64,000 bases of DNA from Lobosporangium transversale. Its lineage: Eukaryota > Mortierellomycota > Mortierellomycetes > Mortierellales > Mortierellaceae. The stretch is from the NCBI RefSeq assembly GCF_002105155.1, contig NW_019029033.1, positions 62,001 to 126,000 on the forward strand, written 5' to 3'. Shown piece after piece: positions 46,411 through 56,384 of the stretch. The translations under genes and the position numbers were made by a program. Position 1 is the stretch's first letter. Each line of letters starts with the position of its first letter. The notes beneath the pieces were generated by a model, which worked only from the letters and a program-made list of their open reading frames with translations, was not told the DNA's origin and ran no database searches.

Positions 46411-48012
46411 TGGTGCATTTCAGTACTAATGCAATAAATTGCACTTTTGGACATTCATTCCTCATTCTCCTTTTTCTTTCTAATGATCTTCCATGTCATC
46501 GCTGTTTCTCATTCGTATTTGTCTCACCTCCATGGACTGTCATCACCATCCTCATCAATGACGCAATTAGCATTTAATCGCAATTTGTATAGTCATGTCT
46601 CATTGCATCAGTTGCAGAAAAAAGTACATGTCAGGTTTGTCCATCCCTTACTTCTCACTTTTTCTTTATTCTTTCTCTATAGCGCTATCACCGCTGATAC
46701 ACCAGGCGACACTCTACATATCTGTCATATCTTTATTATAACATGAAGTCACTGTCCAAATCAATTGTCCAAAATGCAACTGCTCAGCTTCTTCAGGGAA
46801 AGTCATGCTGGGAAGTGGCAAGGAGCTTTGGGATATCCGGTACCTCAGTTCAAAGGATTAGGAAAAGAAGTAAAGAAGATATTCCAAAGTTGAAAGGGGG
46901 CCAACCTTGCAAAGTCACCAAGGAAACAAAACGGCTCTTATCGAGATATTTCGACATGGGTGTATTGGAGACTCTCGAAAATGGCCAGCAACTAGCCCAA
47001 TCAAGGGATGGAGTGCAGGTTTCTAAAACGAGCATCTGGAGGTACCTCATGGAGGATGATATGAAGACATATGTTAAACAGAAGCAGCCTGATCTGAAGA
47101 AGGAACATATCCTTGCTCGATATAATTTTGCAAAGGATCACTTGAACTGGACTATAGACGACTGGAAGAATGTCATGTTCTCAGATGAGACCATATTCAG
47201 CAGGGTTAGGTCCTGTGGAAGAAAGTTCTATTACAAATATCGAGGAGAAAAAACTCTACGAGCACATCATATCAAAAAGACAAGGCAAGGCGGTGGAGGC
47301 AAAATGATGTTCTGGGGTTGTATCACATACTACGGACCAGGCGATGGCTGTTGGCTCCCAGGCAAGGTTGATTCGGTAACCTACGTTGATGTCCTCAAGG
47401 ATTATATTTTTAATTCCCGGGATTACTATTCAATGGAAAAGCACAAATTCATATATCAGCAAGACAATGCTAGGATCCATAATGCAAAAATTGCAATGGA
47501 CTATATCAAAAAGTCTAAGATAGCTCTCATGGAATGGCCAACAAACTCTCCTGACATCAACCCAATAGAAAAAGTATGGGCATATATGAAGATGAAGTTG
47601 GATCAATATCCAGACAAGCCAAAGAATATGGAGGACCTTTGGGATCGGGTTCAGGACGTATGGGCACAAATCCCTCCTGAATTCTTGGAAAAGCTATATT
47701 GTGACATGCCAAAGAGGATGAGGGAGTTATATAAGGCAAAAGGAGGAAACATCATTAAGACAGAAGAGAAGTAACCGAAATAAAGAGAACAGGAAGTTAA
47801 AAATTAACTTAACAGATGCAATAAGGTAATGAAAGCAAATTGCGATTAAATGCTAATTGCGACATTGATGAGGATGGTGATGACAGTCCATGGAGGTGAG
47901 ACAAATACGAATGAGAAACAGCGATGACATGGAAGATCATAAAGAGGAAAAAGGAGAATGAGGAATGAATGTCCAAAAGTGCAATTTATTGCATTAGTAC
48001 TGAAATGCACCA
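46411..48012 (+). mobile_element. Tc1-like transposon D, complete, 177-bp inverted repeats
   Basis: 1602 bp between TA target copies at 46409-46410 and 48013-48014. Left arm 46411-46587 starts TGGTGCATTTCAGTACTAAT; right arm 47836-48012 is its reverse complement with very few differences. It lies in the junction between TTCGAA copy 1 and the 3' end of gypsy 1. It contains one intact transposase gene, making it the only Tc1 copy here that could be autonomous. Confidence 0.92.
46743..47774 (+). CDS. Tc1-like DD34E transposase of element D, intact
   Basis: 343 aa without interruption. The N-terminal helix-turn-helix region (LLQGKSCWEVARSFGIS) is followed by GGQPCKV and a second DNA-binding helix set. 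The catalytic triad is the Asp in NVMFSDET, the Asp in YQQDNARIH and the Glu in DINPIEKVW, with 34 residues between the last two, as in classical Tc1. The GRPR-like hook seen in relatives reads GGQPC here, a possible weakening of minor-groove contact. Transposases of this family cut and paste DNA at TA sites. The ATG follows an AT-rich leader inside the element, 155 bp after the left arm. No introns are needed. Confidence 0.92.
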   Translation: MKSLSKSIVQNATAQLLQGKSCWEVARSFGISGTSVQRIRKRSKEDIPKLKGGQPCKVTKETKRLLSRYFDMGVLETLENGQQLAQSRDGVQVSKTSIWRYLMEDDMKTYVKQKQPDLKKEHILARYNFAKDHLNWTIDDWKNVMFSDETIFSRVRSCGRKFYYKYRGEKTLRAHHIKKTRQGGGGKMMFWGCITYYGPGDGCWLPGKVDSVTYVDVLKDYIFNSRDYYSMEKHKFIYQQDNARIHNAKIAMDYIKKSKIALMEWPTNSPDINPIEKVWAYMKMKLDQYPDKPKNMEDLWDRVQDVWAQIPPEFLEKLYCDMPKRMRELYKAKGGNIIKTEEK

Positions 48013-50970
48013 TAGTCTATGTGTTTTCTTGTATTTCTTCAGCATCCTGGTGCAGTTTGTAAGGGTGCTCTCTGGCTGCCAAGTGGAGTCCTCTCTAGGG
48101 TAGCCTTTCCATTTAATGAGGGACTCCTGGCGATTGCTACTGAATCGATGGTCTAAAATAGCTTCGACCTCGTATTCCTCTTCATCATCAATAATTTCAG
48201 GCGGCGGCCGTGCTGGAACTCTGGGCCCTAAGGCCTCTGGCGATGGAATGTATTTTTTAAAACGGTCCACATGGAACACATCATGGATCTTCATCGTATT
48301 TGGAAGTTCTAATCGGAATGATACAGGCGAGATTTGTTCGACAATGGTATGAGGCCCAGCGAATAATGCTCGGAGCTTTTCCGTCGGCCTGTTCTTATCA
48401 GCGTCAACGGTGATATTATCTGTGCTGAGTAGTACCTGGTCTCCAACAGTAAATGAGTGATCACGTCGGCGAGCATTTGCGCCTCTTGCCTGCCTCTCTC
48501 TTGCCCCTTCCATAACTTCCTTTGCCAACGTAAGCGCCGCGCTTTGGGACTCCAAAAATTCTTTCACACTAGGGTTTGATGATGTGTGGATGGTAGGTTG
48601 TAGAAGAGATGCTGGGACACGCGGGTTAAATCCAGCATTCAAGAAAAAAGGTGAAAATCCAGTGGACGCGTTAACCGAGTTGTTGTAGGCAAATTCAGCA
48701 GCGGAAAGCAATAGGTCCCAATTGGTTTGTCGTTGATCTACAAACGTACGAAGGATTGTTTCCAATGTCTGGTTGGCGCGTTCGGTCTGGCCATCTGTCT
48801 GCGGATGAAATGCTGTGGACAAGGCGAGTTTGCAGCCCATGAGCCGATGGAGTTCTTGCCAGAACTTGCTAGTGAATTTTGTATCACGGTCCGAGACGAT
48901 GGTTGTAGGCATGCCATGAAGTCTGAACACGTTGTCAAAGAAGATCCTAGCCACATCTGAAGCCTTGTCTTTGGTGGTGCTAGGCACAAAATGCACCTGC
49001 TTGGAGAATTTATCAACAAATACTGTGATGGCGTCGTAATCTCTAGGAGCCTTGGGAAGCTTGACAATAAAATCCATCGTCACAGCACTCCAGCGTTCTT
49101 TGGGGATCGCGAGGGGATGGAGCAGGCCTGCAGGGCGTTGTCGGCTAGGCTTGTTGCGTTGGCAGCTTTCACAGGTTTGGATATAATTGCGAGTATCGCG
49201 AGCGATCCTGGGCCAGAATACATAACGACGAAGGATATCATAGGTCTTATCGAATCCGAGATGTCCGGCTATAGCGGAGTCGTGAGCGTCGTGGAGAAGG
49301 GTAAGACGAATATCAGACTTCTACGGAATACAGACTAGGTTTGTTCCGCGACGCCAAACATATAAAAGTCCATCATGTAACGAGTAGCTAGGCGGAGGAC
49401 ATTTCTCAAGGCAGAATTTATAGATCGTGGAGAGCTTTGGATCATCAGCGTAACTCTCAATCAGACGCTGCTTCAGGTTCGGCACTAGTTCGACCACAAG
49501 TGAGTTGACAGCGACAGATTGTAGATCTTGGTGATCTGGTCGTCGCGAAAGTGCATCAGGGACGATGTTGTCCGATCCACGCTTATACTTGAAATCAAAA
49601 TCATATTCTCAAGTAGCTCCATCCAGCGCGCTTGTCGTCGCGTTAGTTTAGGCTGTGTTGGGAAGTGGCGTAACGTAGCATGACCGGTGTATACGACGAA
49701 ATGTGTGCCATCGAGGTAGTAGCGCCATGTTTTGAGTGCATGTACGGCAGCTAGCAGCTCCTGTTCGTGTGTTGGGTAGTTCTTCTCGGCAGGGCTAAGT
49801 TTCTTGGATGTAAACGCTACGGGCCGGGACTCACCGTGTTCATCTGTTTGAAACAACACAGCTCCTATGGCGAATCCTGAGGCGTCTGTTTCTACTGTTG
49901 TGGGCAGGTCAGGGTCGAATATCCTAAGCACCGGGGCCTTGGTGATGGCGCTCTTCAAGGCAGCGATTGCGCACTCTTTTTCCTCATCCCAAGAGAACGC
50001 AACACCATCACCCAAGAGAGCTGTCAAGGGTAGGGCAATAGTAGCGAAGTCATGGATGTACTGCTGATAGAACTGAGCAAGGCCAATGAACTGTTGGATA
50101 TCTCTTTGTTTGGTGGGTCGAGGCCATTCTTTGATAGCCTTGACATGACCCGCGCTTGTCTTGATGCCGTCTTTACAAACAACATGCCCTAGAAATTCAG
50201 TTTCTTCTTGCATAAACGAGCACTTGCTTAGTTTAGCATAGAGACGGTTCTTCCGGAGGAGGGAGAGCACGCTGCGAGGATGGGCCAGGTGTTCATTCTT
50301 ATTCTTGGAGTAAATCAGGATGTCATCCAGGTAAAGTACTACACATTTATCCAACAATGGACTCAAAGCTTGTGACATCATGGTGGAGAACGAAGCAGGG
50401 CCACTAGTTAGACCAAATGGAACAGCATTAAATTCATAGTGGCCATATCTGCAAGAAATGCTGTCTGTTCCAATCTTCATAGAGTCACCACGATCTGGCG
50501 GAAGACCTGCAGGAAGTGAGTCAGGAAAGACGTCAGGGAATTCAACTTGGATAATAGAAGCAATATCAGGGTGCATGTTGGTGGCGGTGTTTGGTGAGGA
50601 TTGAGGGAGTTTAACTGTGGCAAGATAAATCTCACTGCCCGGCTGTGCTGCGACAGTTTGGAAATGCATGTGGCTCATAAGTAATCCACGAGACTTAGCT
50701 GTAATAGAGTTAGCTTGGAATCCTCTACATGACCGGCGCACGGTATTGCCATGTGAAGTAAGGTGAAGATCATTGGTGCGCCAGTCAATGTACGGGTTGA
50801 TAGCGGTGAGCCAGGGCTTGCCAAGAATAAGGTCGTAGTGCTTGAATGGATAGACGAGTGGATTAAGGGTGTCGGAGTAAGTGTCACGCTCAAGAGTGAT
50901 GGAAGCAGTGTGTTGGGAGATGGAGCGGTCGCCGTTAGGAAGAATGATTGGAATAGGTGAACAGGACTGT
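48013..50970 (-). mobile_element. Gypsy 1: degenerate Ty3/gypsy chromovirus fragment
   Basis: Minus-strand pol of the same family as gypsy 3. From 50970 down: end of the protease region, RT with an internal deletion at about 50455 that removes roughly 110 codons before YGHYEFNAVPFGL, the YLDDILIYS motif, RNase H (VETDASGFAIGAVL), a frameshift near 49600 after RWMELL, the integrase zinc region, the catalytic core from 49083 (MDFIVKLPKAP, IVSDRDTKF), and a chromodomain (EYEVEAILDHRF, LIKWKGYPREDSTW). It lacks both LTRs. Its 3' side is cut by transposon D and its 5' side stops at LTR 50971. It cannot encode a working polyprotein. Confidence 0.9.
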
Positions 50971-51507
50971 TGTCAAGGACTGACAAAGGGTTTGCAAGGA
51001 AAGGTAAGTGAATGAATAACAAGAATGATAATGAGCTGAGAACTAGAATGGATTCACGAATAGTTTTATTGCAGACTGAGGTTTACTATGTTACAAATCT
51101 ATCATATTTATACTTGTTTGACTGAAGCGGAGACGCGCTTCAAGAACTCTAAATAAAGCTTACTCAAATATTTCCTAAGGACTTTTACCATATGCGGAAC
51201 TTCAAGTGTTGAGTTAACTTAATACACAGGATCCGAGGAAGATATCTGGTGCAATCTTATTTCAAGGTTCCTTGGCACTATAAGCCTTGGTTATTGGTTT
51301 ATAGCTCTTCTAGAATCCTTGGAGCTATTCACGGAGCTAGAAAACTAGGAGACGCGACTTGGCTTGACAGGCAAACTATGCATGGAGGAATGAGTGAAGG
51401 AAATGAGCGGAACAAATTAATCAAGCACACGTGATCTTTTTCAGATTCGAATCAGACAAAAGTCATTCATCAATTCATGAGCTAGACATTGCTTGCTGTT
51501 CGTGACA
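50971..51507 (-). repeat. LTR of the gypsy 2 family, inverted relative to the adjacent pol
   Basis: 537 bp, TGTCAAGGACTGAC to GTTCGTGACA, matching LTR 55497-56019 in reverse complement over most of its length. The first 80 or so bases diverge clearly from the other two copies. There is no matching 5-bp duplication at its edges (ACTGT left, CCGCG right). The right edge joins directly to the middle of gag. Confidence 0.88.
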
Positions 51508-51830
51508 CCGCGGCAATCGACGCCTATAGAAATCTGTCATCACATCGTCGCCAGCGGCCCCGCTTCGAGTCTTTCAAGCATCAGACACCACCAGCCCGAC
51601 GTCCCCCACCAGTGAGCACCACTACTCCGGCCCCAGCGGCTCCATCTATGGCAATGGATGTAGATGCCATGCGTGCCCGACGTCTCACACCCGAAGAGAA
51701 AAAGCGCCGCAGAGATATGGGTCTTTGCCTGTATTGCGGTGGCGCTAACCACATCGCCTTGAATTGCCCTACCAAGAAGACAATCCATGCATCCGTTCTA
51801 GAAGCCGAGTCGGGAAACGAATCTGCCTAG
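51508..51830 (+). pseudogene. Gypsy 2 gag, 5'-truncated, with CCHC zinc knuckle
   Basis: Open frame joined upstream to the inverted LTR. It has Pro/Arg-rich sequence, the AMDVDAMRARRLTPEE stretch preceding the knuckle, then CLYCGGANHIALNC (CX2CX4HX4C), which packages element RNA. The capsid part is missing. It overlaps pol by 67 nt in the -1 frame and ends at the TAG at 51828-51830. Confidence 0.85.
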
Positions 51831-54800
51831 GCTCCGACGAGGAATGGATCCTAGGAAATATGCTCACTACTTCCTCGCCCTCAAGACCTAGAATCTGCCT
51901 CTTAGTTAATATAACCTTGTCCCTGCCTAGTCAGCCCCCTGTCCAAACCAAAGCTCTCATCGACTCTGGGGCGCAAGCTTCTTTCATCGATGTGAGCCTC
52001 GTCACGAAACATAACCTCATCACTGTCCCCTTGTCCACTCCCCTTCGTCTCAACATGGCTGATGGTCAGGCCAGCCTTCACGGCCTTGTCACTCACCATG
52101 CCCCTGTCTCCCTAGCCATAGAAAATCATCGTGAAAATTTGTCATTGAACGTCACTAGTATCCAGCACCCAGTCATCCTTGGTATCGATTGGCTTGAAAA
52201 GCACAACCCTGCCATAAACTGGAAAAGGCGACTAGTTTCTTTCTCTGATGACTTCTGCAATAAAACCTGTTTTGAACAGTATCCTGTCGTGTCTTGTGAA
52301 ACAATCTTGTCTAGCTTTCTTGCCTCTAGTTTCGTCCCTAGTCTTGCTCCTAGTCTTGATCTTGAAAATAATATATCTGTTAATGATTATTATCTCTGTC
52401 AATTACTCTCAGAATACCTTGAGGACCTATGTCCTACCCAGTCCTTGATCTCTGTTCCTGACCTCTCTTGTTTCTCTCTATCCCTGAATTCCAGCACTTC
52501 TGAGCCTTGCCCTGTAACACTCTCTGAATCTTTGCCCCCAACCTATTCTGAGTTCACACCACTTTTCAAAGAGAAAGAACTTGGAACTCTGCCTCCTCAT
52601 AGACCCTTTGACCATGCTATCTCTCTTGAGCCTGATTCCAAAATTCCATTTGGCCCCTTGTATACTTTGTCACATACTGAGCTCGAAGCCCTTAAAGAAT
52701 ACCTTGATGATAATCTGAAAAGAGGATTTATCCGACGGTCAGAATCCCCTGCCGGCGCTCCTGTCCTATTTGTTCCAAAAAAAGATGGCAAACTCAGACT
52801 TTGTGTAGATTATCGAGCCCTCAACAAAATAACAATCAAGAACCGCTGCCCCCTGCCCTTAATATCAGAGACCTTGGACCGACTACGGTTAGCACTCATC
52901 TTCACCAAGTTAGACCTCAAGGGCGCTTACAATCTTGTTCGTATAGCTAAGGGTGACGAATGGAAAACCGCCTTTCGCACTCGGTATGGCCATTTCGAGT
53001 ACCTTGTGATGCCTTTCGGGCTCACCAATGCCCCAGCCACCTTCCAAGCCTTTCTCAACGAGGTCCTTCGTAGCTGCCTTGATACCTTCGTCGTCATCTA
53101 TTTGGACGATATCCTGATTTATTCCAACAACGAGGAGGAACACGTCCACCATGTGCGTAAGGTCTTGCAATTACTTATGGATGCTGACCTCCAAGTCAAT
53201 TTGGAAAAATGCCAGTTTCATGTTACCACCGTTGAGTTTCTCGGTTACGTGATCTCTCCTACTGGCATCTCCATGGACCCTGCCAAGGTTAAGGCTATCA
53301 CATCATGGCCTACCCCTGCATCTGTGCGCGACATCCAAGTGTTCTTGGGCTTTGCCAACTTCTATCGTCGCTTCATCAAGAATTTCTCCAATGTAGTTTC
53401 GCCTATCACAAGCCTCCTTAAAAAAGATGTGCCCTTTGTCTGGGGTCCTCCTGCTCAAAAGGCTTTTGACGAGCTTCGAAGGGTTTTCACAACCGAACCA
53501 GTCCTGTCTCACTACAACCCAGAAAAACCATGCTTTCTCGAGCCCGATGCTTCAAAGCACGCTTTGGGCGCTGTCTGTAGCCAGGCGGACGACAAAGGAG
53601 TGTTGCGGCCTCTTGCCTACTATTCTCGCTCTCTGACACCCCCTGAGCGAAACTACCATGTCCATGATACTGAACTCCTAGCCGCTGTAGAGGGTCTGGA
53701 ACAATTCCGCCACTACTTCGCGTACTCTCAGTTCCCTGCCACCATCCTAACTGATCATAAGAACCTCGAGTACTTTTCTGAAAAACGTTCCCTAAGTTCT
53801 CGTCAAGTACGCTACGCCGAACGTCTATCCAAGTTCAAGTTCCGCGTGGTCTATCGCCCTGGCATTCTCAATGGTGCTGCTGATGCCCTCTCTCGCATGC
53901 ACCCTCCTGAAGGGGAGGAAGACGCTGTCCATGACGCGATCCTGCCCAAACTAGAACCATGGGATACAAAATTATTAGCCGTAGCCACACATCAAGAATC
54001 AAGCAGTAACGACATCACTGCAAGAATCAAAGAATCCTACCCTCAAGACGAAACAACAGCTGCTATATTCCACAGCCTACACCAGAAGCCAGAGTCCTAC
54101 TCAGAGCATGCTATCGAGGATGGTCTGCTATACCATAAGGGCCGCATCGTCGTGCCCGCCAATGACCGCATCAAGCTGGATATCCTTCGTCACTGTCATG
54201 ACACCATCATCACGGGTCACTTTGGAGTTCATAAGACCTTCGAGCTTGTAGCACGAACCTATCATTGGCCAAAGATGCGTCAGTTCGTCAAGAAGTTTAT
54301 CCTTACATGTGACATTTGTCAGCGCAATAAGACCACTCACCACAAGCCATATGGCTTATTGCAATCCTTGCCTGTACCCGAGACACCATGGTCCTCCATT
54401 TCCATGGACTTTATCACTCAACTGCCACCCTCTGAGGACAAGACTGCTATCCTAGTTGTCGTAGACAGATTCACCAAGATGGCGCACTTTATCCCATCAA
54501 CAGACAATATCGACGCCGCAGGATTAGCCACTTTGTTCCTACATCGTATCGTAGCTGTCCATGGTCTCCCGGATGATATCATCACTGACCGTGGATCCCT
54601 GTTCACCGCACAATTCACTCGAGACTTCCTTCAGGGCCTAGGTGTGACTCAGAATCTTGCTACAGCATTCCATCAACAGACTGATGGTCAAACCGAAAGG
54701 ACAAATGCTACTCTGGAACAATATCTACGTTGCTTTCTAAATTATCAGCAGGACAACTGGGTTGGTCTGCTCCCTATGGCAGAATTCTGTTACAACAACA

Positions 54801-55486
54801 CGGTCCACTCATCCACCAACCAGACGCCATTCTTCGCGCATCAAGGGTATCACCCAAAATTCAGTTTCGTAATCCCGAGGGTTGCTGCCAGTAGTCCTAG
54901 TGCTAAAAATCGTCTACAAGTTTTGAAAGACGTTCAAGAAGACCTTCAGTTTTATATTCGTGAAGCCCAAGAATCGCAAGAGCGTAATTACAACCAACAT
55001 GCTCAGCCACAGCCATCATTCTCACCTGGTGACATGGTGTGGTTGTCAAGAACCAATATAAAGACTACCAGGCCCTCTGATAAACTCGACGCTAAACGAC
55101 TTGGACCTTTCGAGATAGTTGAAGCCGTTGGAACGCGTTCGTTCCGACTTAAACTGCCAAAAGAACTTTCACGACTTCACCCTGTTTTCCATGTCTCTCT
55201 GCCCGAGCCCTACCATGCTAATTTCATCCCGGGTCGTGTCGCTCCGCCGCCTCCTGCGGTTGAGATCGATGGCGAAAACGAATACGAGGTCGAAGAAATC
55301 TTGTCATCAGAATTTAAGAATCGACGCTTCCGTTACCTAGTCAAGTGGATTGGTTATGATGAGCCTACCAAAGAACCTCCTAAGAATCTCGAGAATAGTC
55401 AGGACCTTGTTCATGACTTCCATGAACGCTACCCACACTTACCTCGGCCACCTGGGTATTCGCCGCGATCAGGAGATCGCTCATAA
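51764..55486 (+). CDS. pol: Gypsy 2 pol: protease, reverse transcriptase, RNase H, integrase, chromodomain
   Basis: 1240 codons without a stop, in the -1 frame relative to gag and probably expressed by frameshifting at 51812-51818. The aspartic protease active site is ALIDSGAQASF. RT has FVPKKDGKLRLCVDYRALNK, MPFGLTNAPATFQ and YLDDILIYS. RNase H has EPDASKHALGAV and TDHKNLEYF. Integrase has the HHCC region ending CDICQRNK, and the core with MDFITQLPP, IITDRGSLF and the Glu after TDGQTERTNATLE. The C-terminus carries a chromodomain (EYEVEEILSSEF, YLVKWIGYD), which places it among chromoviruses. In RNase H the first Asp context reads EPDAS instead of the more common ETDAS. The polyprotein is intact, but the element lacks its 5' part. 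Confidence 0.92.
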   Translation: MPYQEDNPCIRSRSRVGKRICLGSDEEWILGNMLTTSSPSRPRICLLVNITLSLPSQPPVQTKALIDSGAQASFIDVSLVTKHNLITVPLSTPLRLNMADGQASLHGLVTHHAPVSLAIENHRENLSLNVTSIQHPVILGIDWLEKHNPAINWKRRLVSFSDDFCNKTCFEQYPVVSCETILSSFLASSFVPSLAPSLDLENNISVNDYYLCQLLSEYLEDLCPTQSLISVPDLSCFSLSLNSSTSEPCPVTLSESLPPTYSEFTPLFKEKELGTLPPHRPFDHAISLEPDSKIPFGPLYTLSHTELEALKEYLDDNLKRGFIRRSESPAGAPVLFVPKKDGKLRLCVDYRALNKITIKNRCPLPLISETLDRLRLALIFTKLDLKGAYNLVRIAKGDEWKTAFRTRYGHFEYLVMPFGLTNAPATFQAFLNEVLRSCLDTFVVIYLDDILIYSNNEEEHVHHVRKVLQLLMDADLQVNLEKCQFHVTTVEFLGYVISPTGISMDPAKVKAITSWPTPASVRDIQVFLGFANFYRRFIKNFSNVVSPITSLLKKDVPFVWGPPAQKAFDELRRVFTTEPVLSHYNPEKPCFLEPDASKHALGAVCSQADDKGVLRPLAYYSRSLTPPERNYHVHDTELLAAVEGLEQFRHYFAYSQFPATILTDHKNLEYFSEKRSLSSRQVRYAERLSKFKFRVVYRPGILNGAADALSRMHPPEGEEDAVHDAILPKLEPWDTKLLAVATHQESSSNDITARIKESYPQDETTAAIFHSLHQKPESYSEHAIEDGLLYHKGRIVVPANDRIKLDILRHCHDTIITGHFGVHKTFELVARTYHWPKMRQFVKKFILTCDICQRNKTTHHKPYGLLQSLPVPETPWSSISMDFITQLPPSEDKTAILVVVDRFTKMAHFIPSTDNIDAAGLATLFLHRIVAVHGLPDDIITDRGSLFTAQFTRDFLQGLGVTQNLATAFHQQTDGQTERTNATLEQYLRCFLNYQQDNWVGLLPMAEFCYNNTVHSSTNQTPFFAHQGYHPKFSFVIPRVAASSPSAKNRLQVLKDVQEDLQFYIREAQESQERNYNQHAQPQPSFSPGDMVWLSRTNIKTTRPSDKLDAKRLGPFEIVEAVGTRSFRLKLPKELSRLHPVFHVSLPEPYHANFIPGRVAPPPPAVEIDGENEYEVEEILSSEFKNRRFRYLVKWIGYDEPTKEPPKNLENSQDLVHDFHERYPHLPRPPGYSPRSGDRS
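51812..51818 (+). promoter_or_regulatory. Candidate -1 frameshift site in gypsy 2 (GGGAAAC)
   Basis: In the gag frame the codons are TCG GGA AAC, so G_GGA_AAC fits the X_XXY_YYZ rule. Slipping back one base gives GGG AAA CGA, which enters the pol frame (GKRICLGSDEE). It lies 10 nt before the gag stop. CCTAGG occurs at about 51825 and again about 25 nt later, allowing a 6-bp stem. Confidence 0.6.
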
Positions 55487-55496
55487 GAGGAGGGAT
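55485..55496 (+). promoter_or_regulatory. Polypurine tract of gypsy 2
   Basis: AAGAGGAGGGAT directly abuts the LTR start TGTCACG, the expected plus-strand priming site. It also overlaps the pol stop codon. It fixes the LTR orientation for this element. Confidence 0.8.
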
Positions 55497-56019
55497 TGTC
55501 ACGAACAGCAAGCAATGTCTAGCTCATGAATTGATGAATGACTTTTGTCTGATTCGAATCTGAAAAAGATCACGTGTGCTTGATTAATTTGTTCCGCTCA
55601 TTTCCTTCACTCATTCCTCCATGCATAGTTTGCCTGTCAAGCCAAGTCGCGTCTCCTAGTTTTCTAGCTCCGTGAATAGCTCCAAGGATTCTAGAAGAGC
55701 TATAAACCAATAACCAAGGCTTATAGTGCCAAGGAACCTTGAAATAAGATTGCACCAGATATCTTCCTCGGATCCTGTGTATTAAGTTAACTCAACACTT
55801 GGAGTTCCGCATATGGTAAAAGTCCTTAGGAAATATTTGAGTAAGCTTTATTTAGAGTTCTTGAAGCGCGTCTCCGCTTCAGTCAAACAAGTATAAATAT
55901 GATAGATTTGTAACATAGTAAACCTCAGTCTGCAATAAAACTATTCTTGAATCTCCTAAGTTCATTCTTGTTCCTAAATCACTTACCTTCTCTTGCACTC
56001 GTCCTGTCAGCCCTTGACA
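55497..56019 (+). repeat. 3' LTR of gypsy 2
   Basis: 523 bp, TGTCACGAACAGC to CAGCCCTTGACA. It contains GTATAAATA near 55891 and GCAATAAAA near 55932, in promoter then polyadenylation order on the plus strand. It matches the solo LTR at 37929-38451 closely. Confidence 0.9.
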
Positions 56020-56384
56020 GCTTATTCGAATCGAATCAAATTTATCACGATTCGAATTCGATTCGAATGGTTCGAATGACGCGAATTATTCGAATAGTTC
56101 GAGTGTCGAATGGTTCGAATGATTCGAATGGTTCGAGTGTCGAATGGCTCGAATGGTTCGAATGATTCGAATGGTTCGAGTGTCGAATGGCTCGAATGAT
56201 TCGAATGGTTCGAGTGTCGAATGGTTCGAGTGTCGAATGGTTCGAGTGTCGAATGGTTCGAATGGTTCGAATAGCATTCGAATCCTGATATCTATTCGAA
56301 TTCGAATCGAATTTGAACTTACCTTATTCGAATCGAATTCGATATCAGGCAAATTCGATTCGAATGGTTCGAATAGGAGCACTG
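56020..56384. repeat. TTCGAA-rich element, copy 2 (expanded, left end missing)
   Basis: About 365 bp made of TTCGAA palindromes (about 18 by eye) and a longer tandem unit of the form GGTTCGAGTGTCGAATGG repeated several times. It ends TTCGAATAGGAGCACTG at 56384, the same terminus as copy 3. The left terminus is missing where the gypsy 2 LTR ends. The open frames across it are repeat artefacts. Confidence 0.8.

Larger units (their letters stand above)
50971..56019 (+). mobile_element. Gypsy 2: Ty3/gypsy chromovirus with truncated gag, intact pol and a wrongly oriented left LTR
   Basis: The internal part (51508-55496) holds the C-terminal third of gag and a complete pol on the plus strand, then a polypurine tract and a 523-bp LTR in correct orientation. 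The left LTR is inverted, the primer-binding site and most of gag are gone, and no target duplication frames the unit. It is therefore a rearranged, non-autonomous copy despite the intact pol. Confidence 0.85.

Noticed and set aside
38193-55755. Three near-identical 61-codon frames (38193, 51249, 55570)
   Set aside because: All lie at the same place inside copies of one LTR, with no start context or domain.
56020-56384. A CRISPR-like or simple satellite reading of the TTCGAA array
   Set aside because: No regular repeat-spacer period, the organism is eukaryotic, and defined ends shared with two other copies point to an element.
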